Source: PCC-7336 sp039817825
GTDB lineage: Bacteria; Cyanobacteriota; Cyanobacteriia; Thermostichales; PCC-7336
Length of the DNA stretch: 64,000 bases
Direction of reading: 5' to 3'
NCBI GenBank assembly: GCA_039817825.1
Contig: JBCBVA010000004.1
Location: 11,030 to 75,029, forward strand
Part shown: positions 26,975 through 35,743 of the stretch, piece by piece
Layout: the number at the start of each line of letters is the position of its first letter
Position numbering within the stretch: the stretch's first letter is position 1
Notes under the pieces: generated by a model
Database searches by the model: none
The model's input: only the letters and a program-made list of their open reading frames with translations
Told to the model about the DNA's origin: nothing
Position numbers and translations under genes: made by a program

Positions 26975-27655
26975 ATGAAAATCTTGCTCGTTGAAGACGA
27001 CGATCGCATCGCGGGAGCGTTAGCGGAAGATCTCTCAGATAGTCATTACGCCGTTGATATTGCCGAAGATGGTCAGGCTGCTTGGGATTTATCCGAAGCC
27101 TACGATTACGACTTAATTCTGCTGGACGTCATGCTGCCTCGCATTGACGGTATTACCCTCTGCAAGCGACTGCGTAAAACCGGCTGTAAAACCCCCATCT
27201 TGATGCTGACTGCCCGCGACACCGGAGACGATATGGTCACTGGGTTGGATGCTGGGGCTGACGATTATGTTGTCAAGCCGTTCGATCTCGATACCCTGTC
27301 TGCCAGAATCCGGGCGTTGCTGCGGCGCGGTGAAATCTCGCTGCCCCCCAATCTGGAATGGGGAGATCTGAGCCTCAACCCCAATGCCCAGGAGTCTTAC
27401 TACCAGACCAAGCTATTGGGGTTAACTCCGACTGAATTCCGGTTGCTGGAATTGTTCATGCGCAATCCCAGGCGGGTGTTCAGCCGCAGTGCCATTCTCG
27501 ATAAACTGTGGCCGTATGCCGATGCTCCTGAAGAAGAAACGGTCAAAATGCATATTTTGGGATTGCGCCGCAAGCTCAAGCAAGCTGGGGCCGATACCGA
27601 TTTGATCGAAACTGTCTATGGCGTGGGGTATCGCCTCAAGCATGATGAAGAATAG
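26975..27655 (+). CDS. OmpR/PhoB-family response regulator
   Basis: The 226-residue regulator has a receiver domain (MKILLVEDDDRIAGALAEDL, phospho-Asp in LILLDVMLPRIDGI, Lys in DDYVVKPFDLDTL) and a winged-helix DNA-binding domain (GLTPTEFRLLELFMRNPRRV, VKMHILGLRRKLKQ, TVYGVGYRLK). A strong ribosome site (GGAGG, eight bases away) fixes the start. The kinase gene overlaps its end, so the two form one operon. The signal and targets are unknown; relation to RppA or ManR cannot be settled by eye. Confidence 0.93.
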   Translation: MKILLVEDDDRIAGALAEDLSDSHYAVDIAEDGQAAWDLSEAYDYDLILLDVMLPRIDGITLCKRLRKTGCKTPILMLTARDTGDDMVTGLDAGADDYVVKPFDLDTLSARIRALLRRGEISLPPNLEWGDLSLNPNAQESYYQTKLLGLTPTEFRLLELFMRNPRRVFSRSAILDKLWPYADAPEEETVKMHILGLRRKLKQAGADTDLIETVYGVGYRLKHDEE

Positions 27656-29078
27656 ACTCTTTTTCAGCCTGCGATGGCAGTTACTGTTGTCTTATCTGCT
27701 TGTCATGGCGGCAACCGTTGTGGCGTTTCAGGCAGGGGTTTATATTCTATTCAATCGCAGCTTGTATAGAGAAATCGATCGCAAGCTGCTCACGTTGGCT
27801 CAATCTGCCAGCCCATCTTTGGCCTCCATCCTGGATGAAGGGGAAGAGTATCTAGACGACGTTGAAGAGGTGCCGTGGCGAGATATTTTCAATCGCGATC
27901 GTCAGAGCCTAGAGTGGTTTAACGCTAGGGGAGAGTTGCTGGCTAGAAAAGGGACGCTCATCATTTCGGCTCCCCATCGCCTCAGGACGCAAGAGTTTGC
28001 GTTAGGATCTCCCCCGATTCCCGTCAGAGCCTACACAATTTCTGCATTTAGCGACGATCCGGAGACGGGAGAACGGGTACTGGAAGGCTACATTCGGGCT
28101 AGCCAGTCCATTGAAGTGCTCAACCAAGAACGCCTGCAAATTGTGCAAATTTTGGGGATTAGCGGAGCGGCCGCAGTGGTACTGATCGGTGCAGGCGGTT
28201 TGTGGCTGACTCGGCGCGCCCTCAAACCGGTTGAAGAGAGTTTCAATTACCTGAAACAATTCACCGCCGATGCCTCTCACGAACTGCGCAGTCCTCTGAC
28301 AGCTATCTCGCTGTCGGTGGACGTGCTGCAACGCCATCCCGAGCGCATTCACCCGTCCGATATTCGCAAGATTGATGCGATCGCCAGTGCCGCCCGCCAA
28401 ATGACCCGTCTAACGGAAGACTTATTGCTCTTAACGCGTACGGATTCATCCAACCGCTTGCCCAGCAGGCGGGAGGTTATTCTTCTGAAAACCATGCTGG
28501 CGGACGTGGTTGACCGAGTCACCCCCCAAGCCGATCTAAAATCTTTGACTCTAGTTGTTCCCCCTGCGTTCAGAGGAACCACCCGGCCAACCGCATCGAG
28601 TGAGCCGTCCACAGGGGCCGATGCCAAAAAGCTGGAGCTTGTCAAAGTGCGAGGGGACAAGCTGCAACTGCAACGGTTGTTTGCCAATCTGGTTGAGAAT
28701 GCGATCCAATACACTCCGTCCGGCGGACAGATTGCGATCGACGCTGCTGTTGGGCCAAGTGCCGTGACGATTTCGGTAGAAGACTCTGGTATTGGCATCG
28801 GCCCGGACATGCTGCCCTATATTTTTCAGCGGTTTTGGCGTGCGGATCGAGCACGGAGTCGCCGCTCGAAGGGATCGGGACTGGGGTTGGCAATCGCTCA
28901 AGCGATCGCTCGTCAACATGGTGGTGAGATTAGCGTCACTAGCGTTGTCAACGTTGGCAGTACGTTCCATGTGCGGTTGCCGATACTTCGGGGGGGGCGC
29001 GATGATAAAGCCGTTACCCCCCTCGCTGCCGAGCGTGCCCTCCCGCCGAAAGGCTCCAGTCAGGGTCAAGCTAGTTGA
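27645..29078 (+). CDS. membrane sensor histidine kinase
   Basis: The 477-residue kinase has two membrane segments (about residues 10-32 and 170-195, LGISGAAAVVLIGAGGLWL), an extracytoplasmic sensor loop of about 135 residues between them, a dimerisation domain with the H-box TADASHELRSPLTAISLSV and an HATPase domain (NLVENAIQYTPSGGQ, DSGIGIGPDMLPYIFQRFWR, GSGLGLAIAQAIA). The start lies inside the end of the regulator gene (11-base overlap at ATG 27645), showing translational coupling. It phosphorylates the upstream OmpR-type regulator. Eleven unrelated-looking polar residues follow the last domain. Confidence 0.92.
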   Translation: MKNRLFFSLRWQLLLSYLLVMAATVVAFQAGVYILFNRSLYREIDRKLLTLAQSASPSLASILDEGEEYLDDVEEVPWRDIFNRDRQSLEWFNARGELLARKGTLIISAPHRLRTQEFALGSPPIPVRAYTISAFSDDPETGERVLEGYIRASQSIEVLNQERLQIVQILGISGAAAVVLIGAGGLWLTRRALKPVEESFNYLKQFTADASHELRSPLTAISLSVDVLQRHPERIHPSDIRKIDAIASAARQMTRLTEDLLLLTRTDSSNRLPSRREVILLKTMLADVVDRVTPQADLKSLTLVVPPAFRGTTRPTASSEPSTGADAKKLELVKVRGDKLQLQRLFANLVENAIQYTPSGGQIAIDAAVGPSAVTISVEDSGIGIGPDMLPYIFQRFWRADRARSRRSKGSGLGLAIAQAIARQHGGEISVTSVVNVGSTFHVRLPILRGGRDDKAVTPLAAERALPPKGSSQGQAS

Positions 29079-29808
29079 GGCCGTGCTTTCCAGGAATGCT
29101 TGAAGCCATAGCTCTCGTCGCCGTACAAGGCATTCGCTATCTCATTGGTCACAGACGGTTAAGGGGTCGGACGTTCCGGGGATTGGATGCCCGCCGGTTC
29201 TATGGTGCTTGCCATGTCAATTTGAAATCCGGCGAACGTGGGGGCTAAAAATGGTCTAATGTAATGCCCAATAATGCATATGCTGTCTATCAGAATGTAG
29301 TTCTTTTTTGGATCGAAATAATCTCTTGACGCCCTGGTATTCGGTATCCTAATCATTTATCCAAGAAGGGCGAAACGATATGTATGGCTATGTTGGGGAT
29401 CGCCTGGGAAATTTGATACTTCTTCGTAGGATTCGTTTGGGGTATCTATCTCTCGGTCTCTCTAAATAGAGTTTTTCCTCAATTGCTTCCGAGTCGTATA
29501 GAGGCTGTTTTTTCTCTCTAGGACAGCAACTTGTACAGTGGGAGATTTTAGCGCTCGCTACCTTTCTTTTAGGCTCTAGACGCCATTGCCGTTCATAAAT
29601 AAACAATTCAAATTAGTACTTAAAATAACAGACTTTCTAAGGGGGCTGCGTAGCTAGAGGCACGTGGATTTGATGCCATCTTTCCGAATTGCTTACGCAT
29701 TAATAATATGTTTATAATCTTGCAACTTTGATTCATCACAACAACCCGTTTGCGTGCATGCGCGGCGGCCCAAATTTGTATTTGGGAGTACGGCGGAGGT
29801 CCCGATTT
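29079..29808. other. 730-bp AT-richer gap, no gene seen
   Basis: The stretch is richer in A and T than its surroundings. Small frames on either strand lack protein-like pattern. It likely carries the promoter of the protease gene; I see no clear -35/-10 pair. Confidence 0.45.
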
Positions 29809-31092
29809 ATGAGCAGTAGCAAACTCTCCATGTCATCTCTTGACTTACTGTCGGGGATGGTTGAGCGCGATGCGAGCACGGCGCATGGGTCTAGTTGTGG
29901 ATGTCAGTCTTGCTGTTCTGGCAGCGCAGCTGCTTCAACCTCTCCTCGGTCGACATCTTCGAGTTCGGGCTCTCTGGGCAGCTTGTGGAAGCAGCCAGGC
30001 GGCAAAGGCACACCGTTGACGCTGACATACAGTTTGACCTCTGGGTTCCTAAACGGAATTAATGGGGTACCCAGGTGGCAAGTCAGAGCTGCTGTTGAAA
30101 AAGCGTTTTCAGTCTTTGCCAAGTATGTCCCCATACGGTTTGTGGAGACAGTCGATCGCGGCCCCAGCACTCAAGCTCTTTTGAAGCAGTTCCAGCCGGC
30201 GGGTAATGAAGCTAAACTGCGATTCCACCGCAGCAACATCGACGGAAATGGTGGAACGATCGCGGAGGCTTATTTCCCCGGAGAAGGGGATTCCATTGCG
30301 GGCGATATTTTCTTCGACAACGAACGATGGGACCCCGGACTATTTGTGGAGACAGTGTTGCACGAACTCGGGCATGCCCTGGGTATGAAGCATGTCAGCG
30401 GGGTGGATGCCATCCTGAATCCCGTATTGAAACGGCGATTTTCCCGTATTGGCAGTGCTGATTTGCTGTCGGATGATATTAAGACGATCCGGCGTGCCTA
30501 CGGAACTGGAAAGGGGGCTGTCCAGCCATTGGGTAGCGAGCAGCCTGCATCTCCCCCCTCTTCGGGGGACAATCGGGCCACCATTCGGGGCACCAAACGT
30601 GGCGATCGCCTGGTGGGCAGCAGTCGAAATCAAACAATCTACGGACGGGAAGGCAACGACACCCTATTGGGTGAGGCGGGACGCGATAAGCTTTTCGGCG
30701 GTCAAGGGTCGGATGACCTTCGAGGGGGAGGCGGTCAGGACAGATTGGTCGGTACGTGGCTGGGTAAGGGTGAAAAAGATCGGTTGACGGGAGGCAAGCA
30801 GGCCGACTTGTTTGTACTGGGAACGCAGAAGAGAGCGCTGTATGACGATGCCAAATCCGGCACTTTGGGCACTAAGGACTATGCGCTTGTGACCGACTTC
30901 CGGCGTTCGGACGGGGACACGATTCAACTGAGTGACAAGTTTGAATATCGCTTGGGGAGCGCGCCCAAGGGGGTGGCCAGCGGAAGAGCAATTTTTATCG
31001 ATAACCCTGGGGGGGCAACGGATGAACTTGTGGGCGTTGTTCGTGGCTTAGGCAATCTCGGTTTGAATAGCAGCGCCTTCATCTTTGTATAG
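29809..31092 (+). CDS. matrixin-type metalloprotease with RTX repeats
   Basis: The 427-residue protein starts at ATG 29809, fixed by GGAGGT eight bases upstream. Residues about 30-40 form a Cys cluster (CGCQSCC) followed by a Ser-rich linker. The catalytic domain contains the zinc site HELGHALGMKH (His185, His189, His195). The Met-turn expected in metzincins reads AILNP here, with Leu in place of Met. Residues about 275-312 hold glycine-Asp nonapeptides (GREGNDTLLG, GGQGSDDLRGGG) that bind calcium and mark type I secretion; a C-terminal domain follows. No N-terminal signal peptide is seen, consistent with type I export. Substrate unknown. Confidence 0.85.
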   Translation: MSSSKLSMSSLDLLSGMVERDASTAHGSSCGCQSCCSGSAAASTSPRSTSSSSGSLGSLWKQPGGKGTPLTLTYSLTSGFLNGINGVPRWQVRAAVEKAFSVFAKYVPIRFVETVDRGPSTQALLKQFQPAGNEAKLRFHRSNIDGNGGTIAEAYFPGEGDSIAGDIFFDNERWDPGLFVETVLHELGHALGMKHVSGVDAILNPVLKRRFSRIGSADLLSDDIKTIRRAYGTGKGAVQPLGSEQPASPPSSGDNRATIRGTKRGDRLVGSSRNQTIYGREGNDTLLGEAGRDKLFGGQGSDDLRGGGGQDRLVGTWLGKGEKDRLTGGKQADLFVLGTQKRALYDDAKSGTLGTKDYALVTDFRRSDGDTIQLSDKFEYRLGSAPKGVASGRAIFIDNPGGATDELVGVVRGLGNLGLNSSAFIFV

Positions 31093-31529
31093 GTCGGGTA
31101 GCAGACTTAGAGGGGGGATCGCTGTCTGGGCAGATCGCGCTATCCCTGGCATCCGATGCCTAATGGCGACCTGAGTTCGGTAGCTCTCATCTCCAACCGT
31201 TCTCCCACATTGGGAAAAGAGAGCAAGAGTGCCTTCACTCAAATGCTGTCGTTGCGCTGTAGGCAATTCACCAACTTTAGTAGTTTCGTCGAACAAATGC
31301 TGTCGTTGCACTGTAGGCAATTCACCAACTTTAGTAGTTTCGTCGAACTGACGTTAATGGCAGTGTCGATTATCATTCAATGCGAAAATCGCCATCCTGC
31401 AAGGGGAAGCGACCGGACAGTTCAAGTCATTGCAAGAGATTTGGTTCGGTGAGACAGACCCGGCCAATACTACGAGCTTGTCAGTCGCGTCATACGCGAA
31501 CGATAATCCACTTAGCTCTCTAAACTAAA
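31093..31529. other. gap between protease and ycf4, no gene
   Basis: Contains the 54-bp tandem duplication and nothing else I can support. A minus-strand frame at 31048-31320 merely reads through the repeat. Confidence 0.5.
31240..31347. repeat. tandem duplication of a 54-bp unit
   Basis: 31240-31293 and 31294-31347 are identical except for one base (GCGCTG versus GCACTG). Being 54 bp long, the unit keeps reading frame, but neither strand has a convincing protein. Confidence 0.93.
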
Positions 31530-32093
31530 TTAGAGACCCTCCAGTGGAACGCTCAAGAAGCTGGCAATTTCAGCTGCCCGATCTTCAATGGCAGACAGTG
31601 CTTCGGGCTGACCCACACGAGTTAGAGGGATGTCACCCTTCTTGCGAATTTGAACGTAGATCGCCCGTTTGGGATTGAGACCTTCTTTGATATCCACTCG
31701 CACGCTTTGAATGTTATCCAGTTTGTAAGTGAATTGGATAGTGCGATTCTTTCCAGGAAAACCGTTGCGCTTCACTGTAAACTTGCCAGTTTTACGGTTG
31801 AACTCGTTGTAGCCGCCACCCACATCCCACGTCCAGGTCAGCCACTGGTACACAGCCGTGAGTAAACCAGCTACGCCATAGAAAGACATGGCCACCCCTT
31901 GAGGCACGAACGCCAAATTCAGACCGTTGGAAAACGGAAGCAGGTTAACCCCCATGTAGCTGGACAACCCTGCGAGCGAGAACCCAACGCCACCAATGGT
32001 GCAGGCGATCGCCACCAACAGTGTCCCTAACCGGCGAGAACCGATGACCTCGTAGCGCAAGTATTGAGTCGGAGCTTGGGTGGCATCAGTCAT
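31530..32093 (-). CDS. ycf4: photosystem I assembly protein Ycf4
   Basis: The 187-residue thylakoid protein helps assemble photosystem I. It starts MTDATQAPTQYLRYEVIGSR, followed by two membrane segments (about residues 22-44 and 62-85), SSYMGVNLLPFS between them, and a soluble part with VYQWLTWTWDVGGGYNEF, IQSVRVDIKEGLNPKR and VGQPEALSAIEDRAA. Length and pattern match the family along the whole protein. Transcribed alone. Confidence 0.96.
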   Translation of the reverse strand: MTDATQAPTQYLRYEVIGSRRLGTLLVAIACTIGGVGFSLAGLSSYMGVNLLPFSNGLNLAFVPQGVAMSFYGVAGLLTAVYQWLTWTWDVGGGYNEFNRKTGKFTVKRNGFPGKNRTIQFTYKLDNIQSVRVDIKEGLNPKRAIYVQIRKKGDIPLTRVGQPEALSAIEDRAAEIASFLSVPLEGL

Positions 32094-32587
32094 TGGTGTT
32101 ACAAGCGGGATAAAAACAGAAATTTTTTCAAACTATCTCAGTCTAGTCCGACTTCTGCACGGGATTAGTGATGTTTTTAGGCGGGGTCGGGAGTTTTGAG
32201 TGTTGCCCCTGGTACAGCAGCCTCTCGAAGTCACGGCACGATCTCTGAATCCAGTCCTTTGTAACCGTCAGTTTGACTGAGTTATTTGGGCGGGACAGTA
32301 ATTGCCTCGCAGCACAACGACACTACCAGAGTAAAAATGTCTTGCTCCTCTCTCACATCGTGGGATGCGGATGAGAGAAGCGAACTCAGATTGGTCGGAA
32401 CGCAGACCCAGTCAAGTGTTGCAATTCTGTTTGACGACCCGGTGGATTGTCTGGCGATCGCCGGTTACGTGTGATGGACGCATTCCGTATCGTCATCGTT
32501 AGTTGACACATTTGGCATAGGTGTAGCGCTCTATTCCCGGTTATTGCTTACATTGGGCTGAATACGGGTTTTCGAGGAGTTGAGGCA
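32094..32587. other. divergent promoter region, no gene seen
   Basis: About 490 bp between ycf4 and the pentapeptide-repeat gene. A 62-codon plus-strand frame at 32286-32474 is not protein-like. The ribosome site GAGGAG of the next gene lies at its end. Confidence 0.45.
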
Positions 32588-33514
32588 ATGAGCGTACTGA
32601 CCCCGCAGGAGGTGATCGACAAGCTTCAGCAAGGACTGCCACTCGCCAAGCAAGAGTTGGCCCATATCGAGTTGCAGGGTCAGTGTTTGGATGGTGGAGA
32701 TTTTTCGCAGTCTTATATGCGGGTATCCAATCTATCGAATGCCTCCTGCAAGCAAACCAATTTCACGGACACCCTGCTAATCCGAGCCTGGTTAGTGGAG
32801 ACCATTCTTGAAGAGGCAACGTTAATTCGTGCTCAGTTGACTGCCGCCCGGCTGGAGCGGGCCAATTTACGCCACGCGATCGCCACTCAAACCCGTTTTT
32901 TAGGGGCTATTTTCGATGGTGCCGATGCCTCCCATGCAACGATGCAGCAGGCCAACTTGGAAGATTGCAGCGCTCGAAGGGCCATCTTCCAGGCCACCGA
33001 CCTCGTAAAAGCCAACCTCAAAGCCTCCGACTGGACGGAGGCCGATTTGTCCAGTGCCAAGTTGGTACAGGCGGATCTGGATGGGGCCAATCTCACCCGC
33101 GCCAAACTCGTGGGCACGCAATTGGACAAAAGCATTCTGAAACGTGCCCGGATTGCCCAAGCAAATTTGACATCTGCAGACGTTATTGGCGCGAATTTAA
33201 CGGAAGCTTACTTGGCTGAAAGCGATGCGAGCCAGGCCCAATTCGATACCGCGATCGCCGATCGCGCCTACGCAAATGGTGTGAATTTCAGCGGAGCTTC
33301 GCTGTTTGGTAGCAGTTGGGAACGGGTGAATTTAGCTGGGGCCAACTTTACTGGGGCCAATCTCGGCGATGCCAATTTCGAACAAGCCAACCTGCGGGGG
33401 GTAATATTCGACGGAGCAAATGTAGTTGGCGCCAGTTTGACGGATGCAGTTGGGTTGAGCGACGAGCAAAAAACTTGGCTACACAAAGAAGGAGCCTTGA
33501 ACGTTCCAAAGTAA
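32588..33514 (+). CDS. pentapeptide-repeat protein
   Basis: The 308-residue protein is built from A(D/N)LXX repeats from about residue 35 to 295 (for example ANLEDCSARRA, ANLKASDWTEADLSSAKL, GANFTGANLGDANFEQANL), predicting a right-handed four-sided beta helix. The first 30 residues (VLTPQEVIDKLQQGLPLAK) are a helical cap. There is no signal peptide or enzyme domain. Such proteins are abundant in cyanobacteria and most have no known role. Confidence 0.9.
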   Translation: MSVLTPQEVIDKLQQGLPLAKQELAHIELQGQCLDGGDFSQSYMRVSNLSNASCKQTNFTDTLLIRAWLVETILEEATLIRAQLTAARLERANLRHAIATQTRFLGAIFDGADASHATMQQANLEDCSARRAIFQATDLVKANLKASDWTEADLSSAKLVQADLDGANLTRAKLVGTQLDKSILKRARIAQANLTSADVIGANLTEAYLAESDASQAQFDTAIADRAYANGVNFSGASLFGSSWERVNLAGANFTGANLGDANFEQANLRGVIFDGANVVGASLTDAVGLSDEQKTWLHKEGALNVPK

Positions 33515-33574
33515 CGCGCTTGCGATCTCAATGAAATCGAAGGAATGGCAGCAGCTCTGTCCACACCAACCTAA

Positions 33575-34054
33575 TTAGGCCGACAGCAGCCGTTCGAGAG
33601 CTTCGACCATTACGACATTGGGATGCTTTCCCACTAGCGTTTGCAGAACTTGGCGATCTCCCGTTCCGCATGGAGAGGATGAAACAAAGGCAAAATAGGG
33701 CACTCCAACCACCCGAAATTCACGCACTTGCTCCGCCCATTGAGGCTCGTCGATGTCGAGCATGACAAAATTAACTTGCTCTCCGTAGCGATCGTGCAAC
33801 TCCGCCACTGTCGGAGCCATAGCGCGGCAAACACTGCACCAATCGGCATAAAACTCTATTAGCACTGGCTTGCTATCCGCTGCTGCCACACCGTAGGGAA
33901 CCGAACTACTGGCCGCCTGTTTGAGTGCCGCAAATCCAGACAGTAGGGAACTGGCAAACGCAGAGGGTGGATTACTGAAAGCTAGTGAAAAACAACAGGC
34001 GATCGCCACCAATGCGACCACCAGTCGACGAGCAATAGATGGCAAGTAACTCAT
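33575..34054 (-). CDS. membrane-anchored thioredoxin-like protein (TxlA/HCF164 type)
   Basis: The 159-residue protein has an N-terminal membrane anchor (RRLVVALVAIACCFSLAF) and a thioredoxin fold with the redox motif WCSVCRAM and VGVPYFAFV carrying the cis-Pro. HCF164/TxlA proteins keep apocytochrome cysteines reduced on the lumenal side for heme attachment. It lies downstream of the cytochrome genes on the same strand, separated from the cytochrome b gene by a MITE-B copy, so its job may be to serve those cytochromes. ATG at 34054 is preferred; an upstream ATG at 34084 adds ten residues. Confidence 0.82.
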   Translation of the reverse strand: MSYLPSIARRLVVALVAIACCFSLAFSNPPSAFASSLLSGFAALKQAASSSVPYGVAAADSKPVLIEFYADWCSVCRAMAPTVAELHDRYGEQVNFVMLDIDEPQWAEQVREFRVVGVPYFAFVSSSPCGTGDRQVLQTLVGKHPNVVMVEALERLLSA

Positions 34055-34087
34055 GCAAACGTCAATTGAGGCTATGGGCAGCAACTA

Positions 34088-34178
34088 TAGCGGTCGCCAT
34101 TTCAGTTGGGACAGAGGTTTTCAGGCACAATCAGGGGTGAACGTAGCTGAAATGTGCGCAATGGTGTAGCCATTGCCA
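34088..34178 (+). mobile_element. MITE-B copy 3
   Basis: The element opens TAGCGGTCGCCATTTCAGTT and ends GTAGCCATTGCCA, with TA at 34086-34087 and 34179-34180. It fills nearly the whole gap between the cytochrome b gene and the thioredoxin-like gene, on the side where the latter's start region lies. Confidence 0.75.
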
Positions 34179-34185
34179 TAACACT

Positions 34186-34776
34186 TTACTCATAGTAAAA
34201 CGCTAAAAAGAGATGGAATCCCAGCATGACAGTGAACAGGCTGACTAAAACGATGTGAACTCCCAGCCATACAGACCGGAGCTGGCGAATCAGTTGGCCC
34301 TTTGGAATTGCTGAGAGACCGCCTACCGGAAGCAGCGAAACCTTACGCGCAGTCAAACCGACCAGTCGAGTTTCTACCGCAACCCCCATCATGGCGATTA
34401 GGGACAAGACAAGAAAAACGACTAAAAATGCTTGGTTGAATACGCTACCCCCTGCGCCAAAGCTGTGGACTAGCGTTGCTCCAATAAACCCGACTCCCAA
34501 GAAAATATGTAAGCTACGCCAGAAAAAGATTGAACCGGGCAGCTTAATTTTCCAGCGACTTCCTCGCTTTCGCAGAGTCAAAATCATTTCAATGGCAAAA
34601 AATCCCAGACAAACAAATCCCGTAATTTCTTTGTACAGTCCCCGTCGCAAAATTTGGTGGGTGTAAAACGCCGTATCTCGAATCAGAGGGAGATAGGCAT
34701 CGCTCAGGATGAATGGCACCACTAAAACGATTGAAATTACAGCCAATACTGAGAGCGTTGGGAACGTAGGTTTCAT
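34186..34776 (-). CDS. integral membrane protein, likely diheme cytochrome b
   Basis: The 196-residue protein has about five membrane segments. Two pairs of histidines are each spaced H-X13-H in one helix: His90/His104 (LHIFLGVGFIGATLVH) and His174/His188 (VHIVLVSLFTVMLGFH). This spacing is how cytochrome b proteins place ligands for two stacked b hemes; an additional His40 lies in FYTHQ. I see no similarity to cytochrome b6 beyond this. By context it would pass electrons between quinol and the neighbouring c-type hemes. It is separated from the DUF3365 gene by 212 bases with a 26-bp palindrome. The heme assignment is inference from spacing. Confidence 0.7.
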   Translation of the reverse strand: MKPTFPTLSVLAVISIVLVVPFILSDAYLPLIRDTAFYTHQILRRGLYKEITGFVCLGFFAIEMILTLRKRGSRWKIKLPGSIFFWRSLHIFLGVGFIGATLVHSFGAGGSVFNQAFLVVFLVLSLIAMMGVAVETRLVGLTARKVSLLPVGGLSAIPKGQLIRQLRSVWLGVHIVLVSLFTVMLGFHLFLAFYYE

Positions 34777-34946
34777 GAGTCAGCCTGAAGCACGGTTTAG
34801 ATCTGGGCTAGCGATCGACGGGATACAAAAATAGATGCCTTATACAACAGGTGTCTTAATGGGTTTGAGTGGCTAAATTGTTCGGCGAGCCACACAAAAA
34901 ACGGTCAGTCGCTGTCAGTCGCTCAGGAATGAGATCGGTGTGGAGA

Positions 34947-34972
34947 CAGGCTCCGATCGCGATCGGAGCCTG
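34947..34972. terminator. perfect 26-bp palindrome
   Basis: Bases 34947-34972 are perfectly self-complementary (left half CAGGCTCCGATCG). It starts 17 bases after the DUF3365 stop on the minus strand, so it may end or attenuate transcription before the cytochrome b gene. It contains overlapping GATC/CGATCG motifs related to HIP1. Confidence 0.6.
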
Positions 34973-34988
34973 CCCACAGGGATGAGAC

Positions 34989-35666
34989 CTAAGCGTCACC
35001 CAACGGCAAGTTGATGACCACACCACCCATGACATCGTCTAGAGCAAACACTTTATCGGGATAGCGTTCTAGGTGAATCGGGTGAGTGTTGTGGCATGTG
35101 ACGCAAGCTTCAGCCACCGCCTTATCGGGGTACATCGCTGTCATGTATCGCTGGCCAGCAATTTCTTGCTCGATCTTGACAGGCGCGCCAGTGTCTTCCA
35201 TCTCCTTGATGGCGTCTTTCTCAAAATCAGTTTTGGGAGAATGCGCATCGTTGATATTCCAACTGGAGATCAAACCGATGGTGAAACCACCCGCCAGATC
35301 GTTTGCGGAGGTGACTTCGGACGCCAGACGGAACATTTGTGCGGGGAGAGGAATGCCATCCTCGTCTTCCCAAAATTCGGTGGAATGAGCGTCAACCACA
35401 GCCCCTTCACGCTCAACCGGCTCGCCTTCTAACAGCGTGACGCGGTTCACAACGTGCTTCACATAGGCGGTCCGTCCACCTAATGCAGTTGCAGCAATGT
35501 AGTCAACAACTTTATCCGGGGCAATACCTGCAGGAGCGGATGCTTGGGGAGCACCACCACTGCAAGCCACAACCGTAAATGCGGCAGCGACAAGGAATGT
35601 GGAGACAGCCAAGGTACGGGGCTTGAATTTGCCCAGCCAGGCTCGGATTGTCGATAAGAGTTTCAT
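34989..35666 (-). CDS. DUF3365 (Tll0287-like) monoheme c-type lipoprotein
   Basis: The 225-residue protein has a lipoprotein signal (TFLVAAAFTVVAC, lipidated Cys35) and one heme c motif CVTCH (188-192) near the C-terminus. The fold landmarks GGRTAYVKHVVNRV, PLPAQMFRLASEV and GLISSWNINDAHSP match the DUF3365 family, whose cyanobacterial member Tll0287 is a PAS-like heme protein. It would sit on the outer face of a membrane by its lipid. Its gene lies between the hexaheme cytochrome and the cytochrome b on the same strand, suggesting it takes part in the same electron chain. Confidence 0.88.
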   Translation of the reverse strand: MKLLSTIRAWLGKFKPRTLAVSTFLVAAAFTVVACSGGAPQASAPAGIAPDKVVDYIAATALGGRTAYVKHVVNRVTLLEGEPVEREGAVVDAHSTEFWEDEDGIPLPAQMFRLASEVTSANDLAGGFTIGLISSWNINDAHSPKTDFEKDAIKEMEDTGAPVKIEQEIAGQRYMTAMYPDKAVAEACVTCHNTHPIHLERYPDKVFALDDVMGGVVINLPLGDA

Positions 35667-35743
35667 GAACAGAGGCCCTCAAATGAGTACTAATTCAACG
35701 GGGGAGCGGCTAGCCGGTTAGGGCCAGCAAACTTGCGAGACGA

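Noticed and set aside
23700..29078. prophage
   Set aside because: A CI-like repressor is present, but there is no integrase, terminase, capsid, tail or lysis gene and no attachment repeats were seen.
31240..31347. CRISPR-like repeat
   Set aside because: Only two directly adjoining 54-bp copies without spacers, so it is a tandem duplication.
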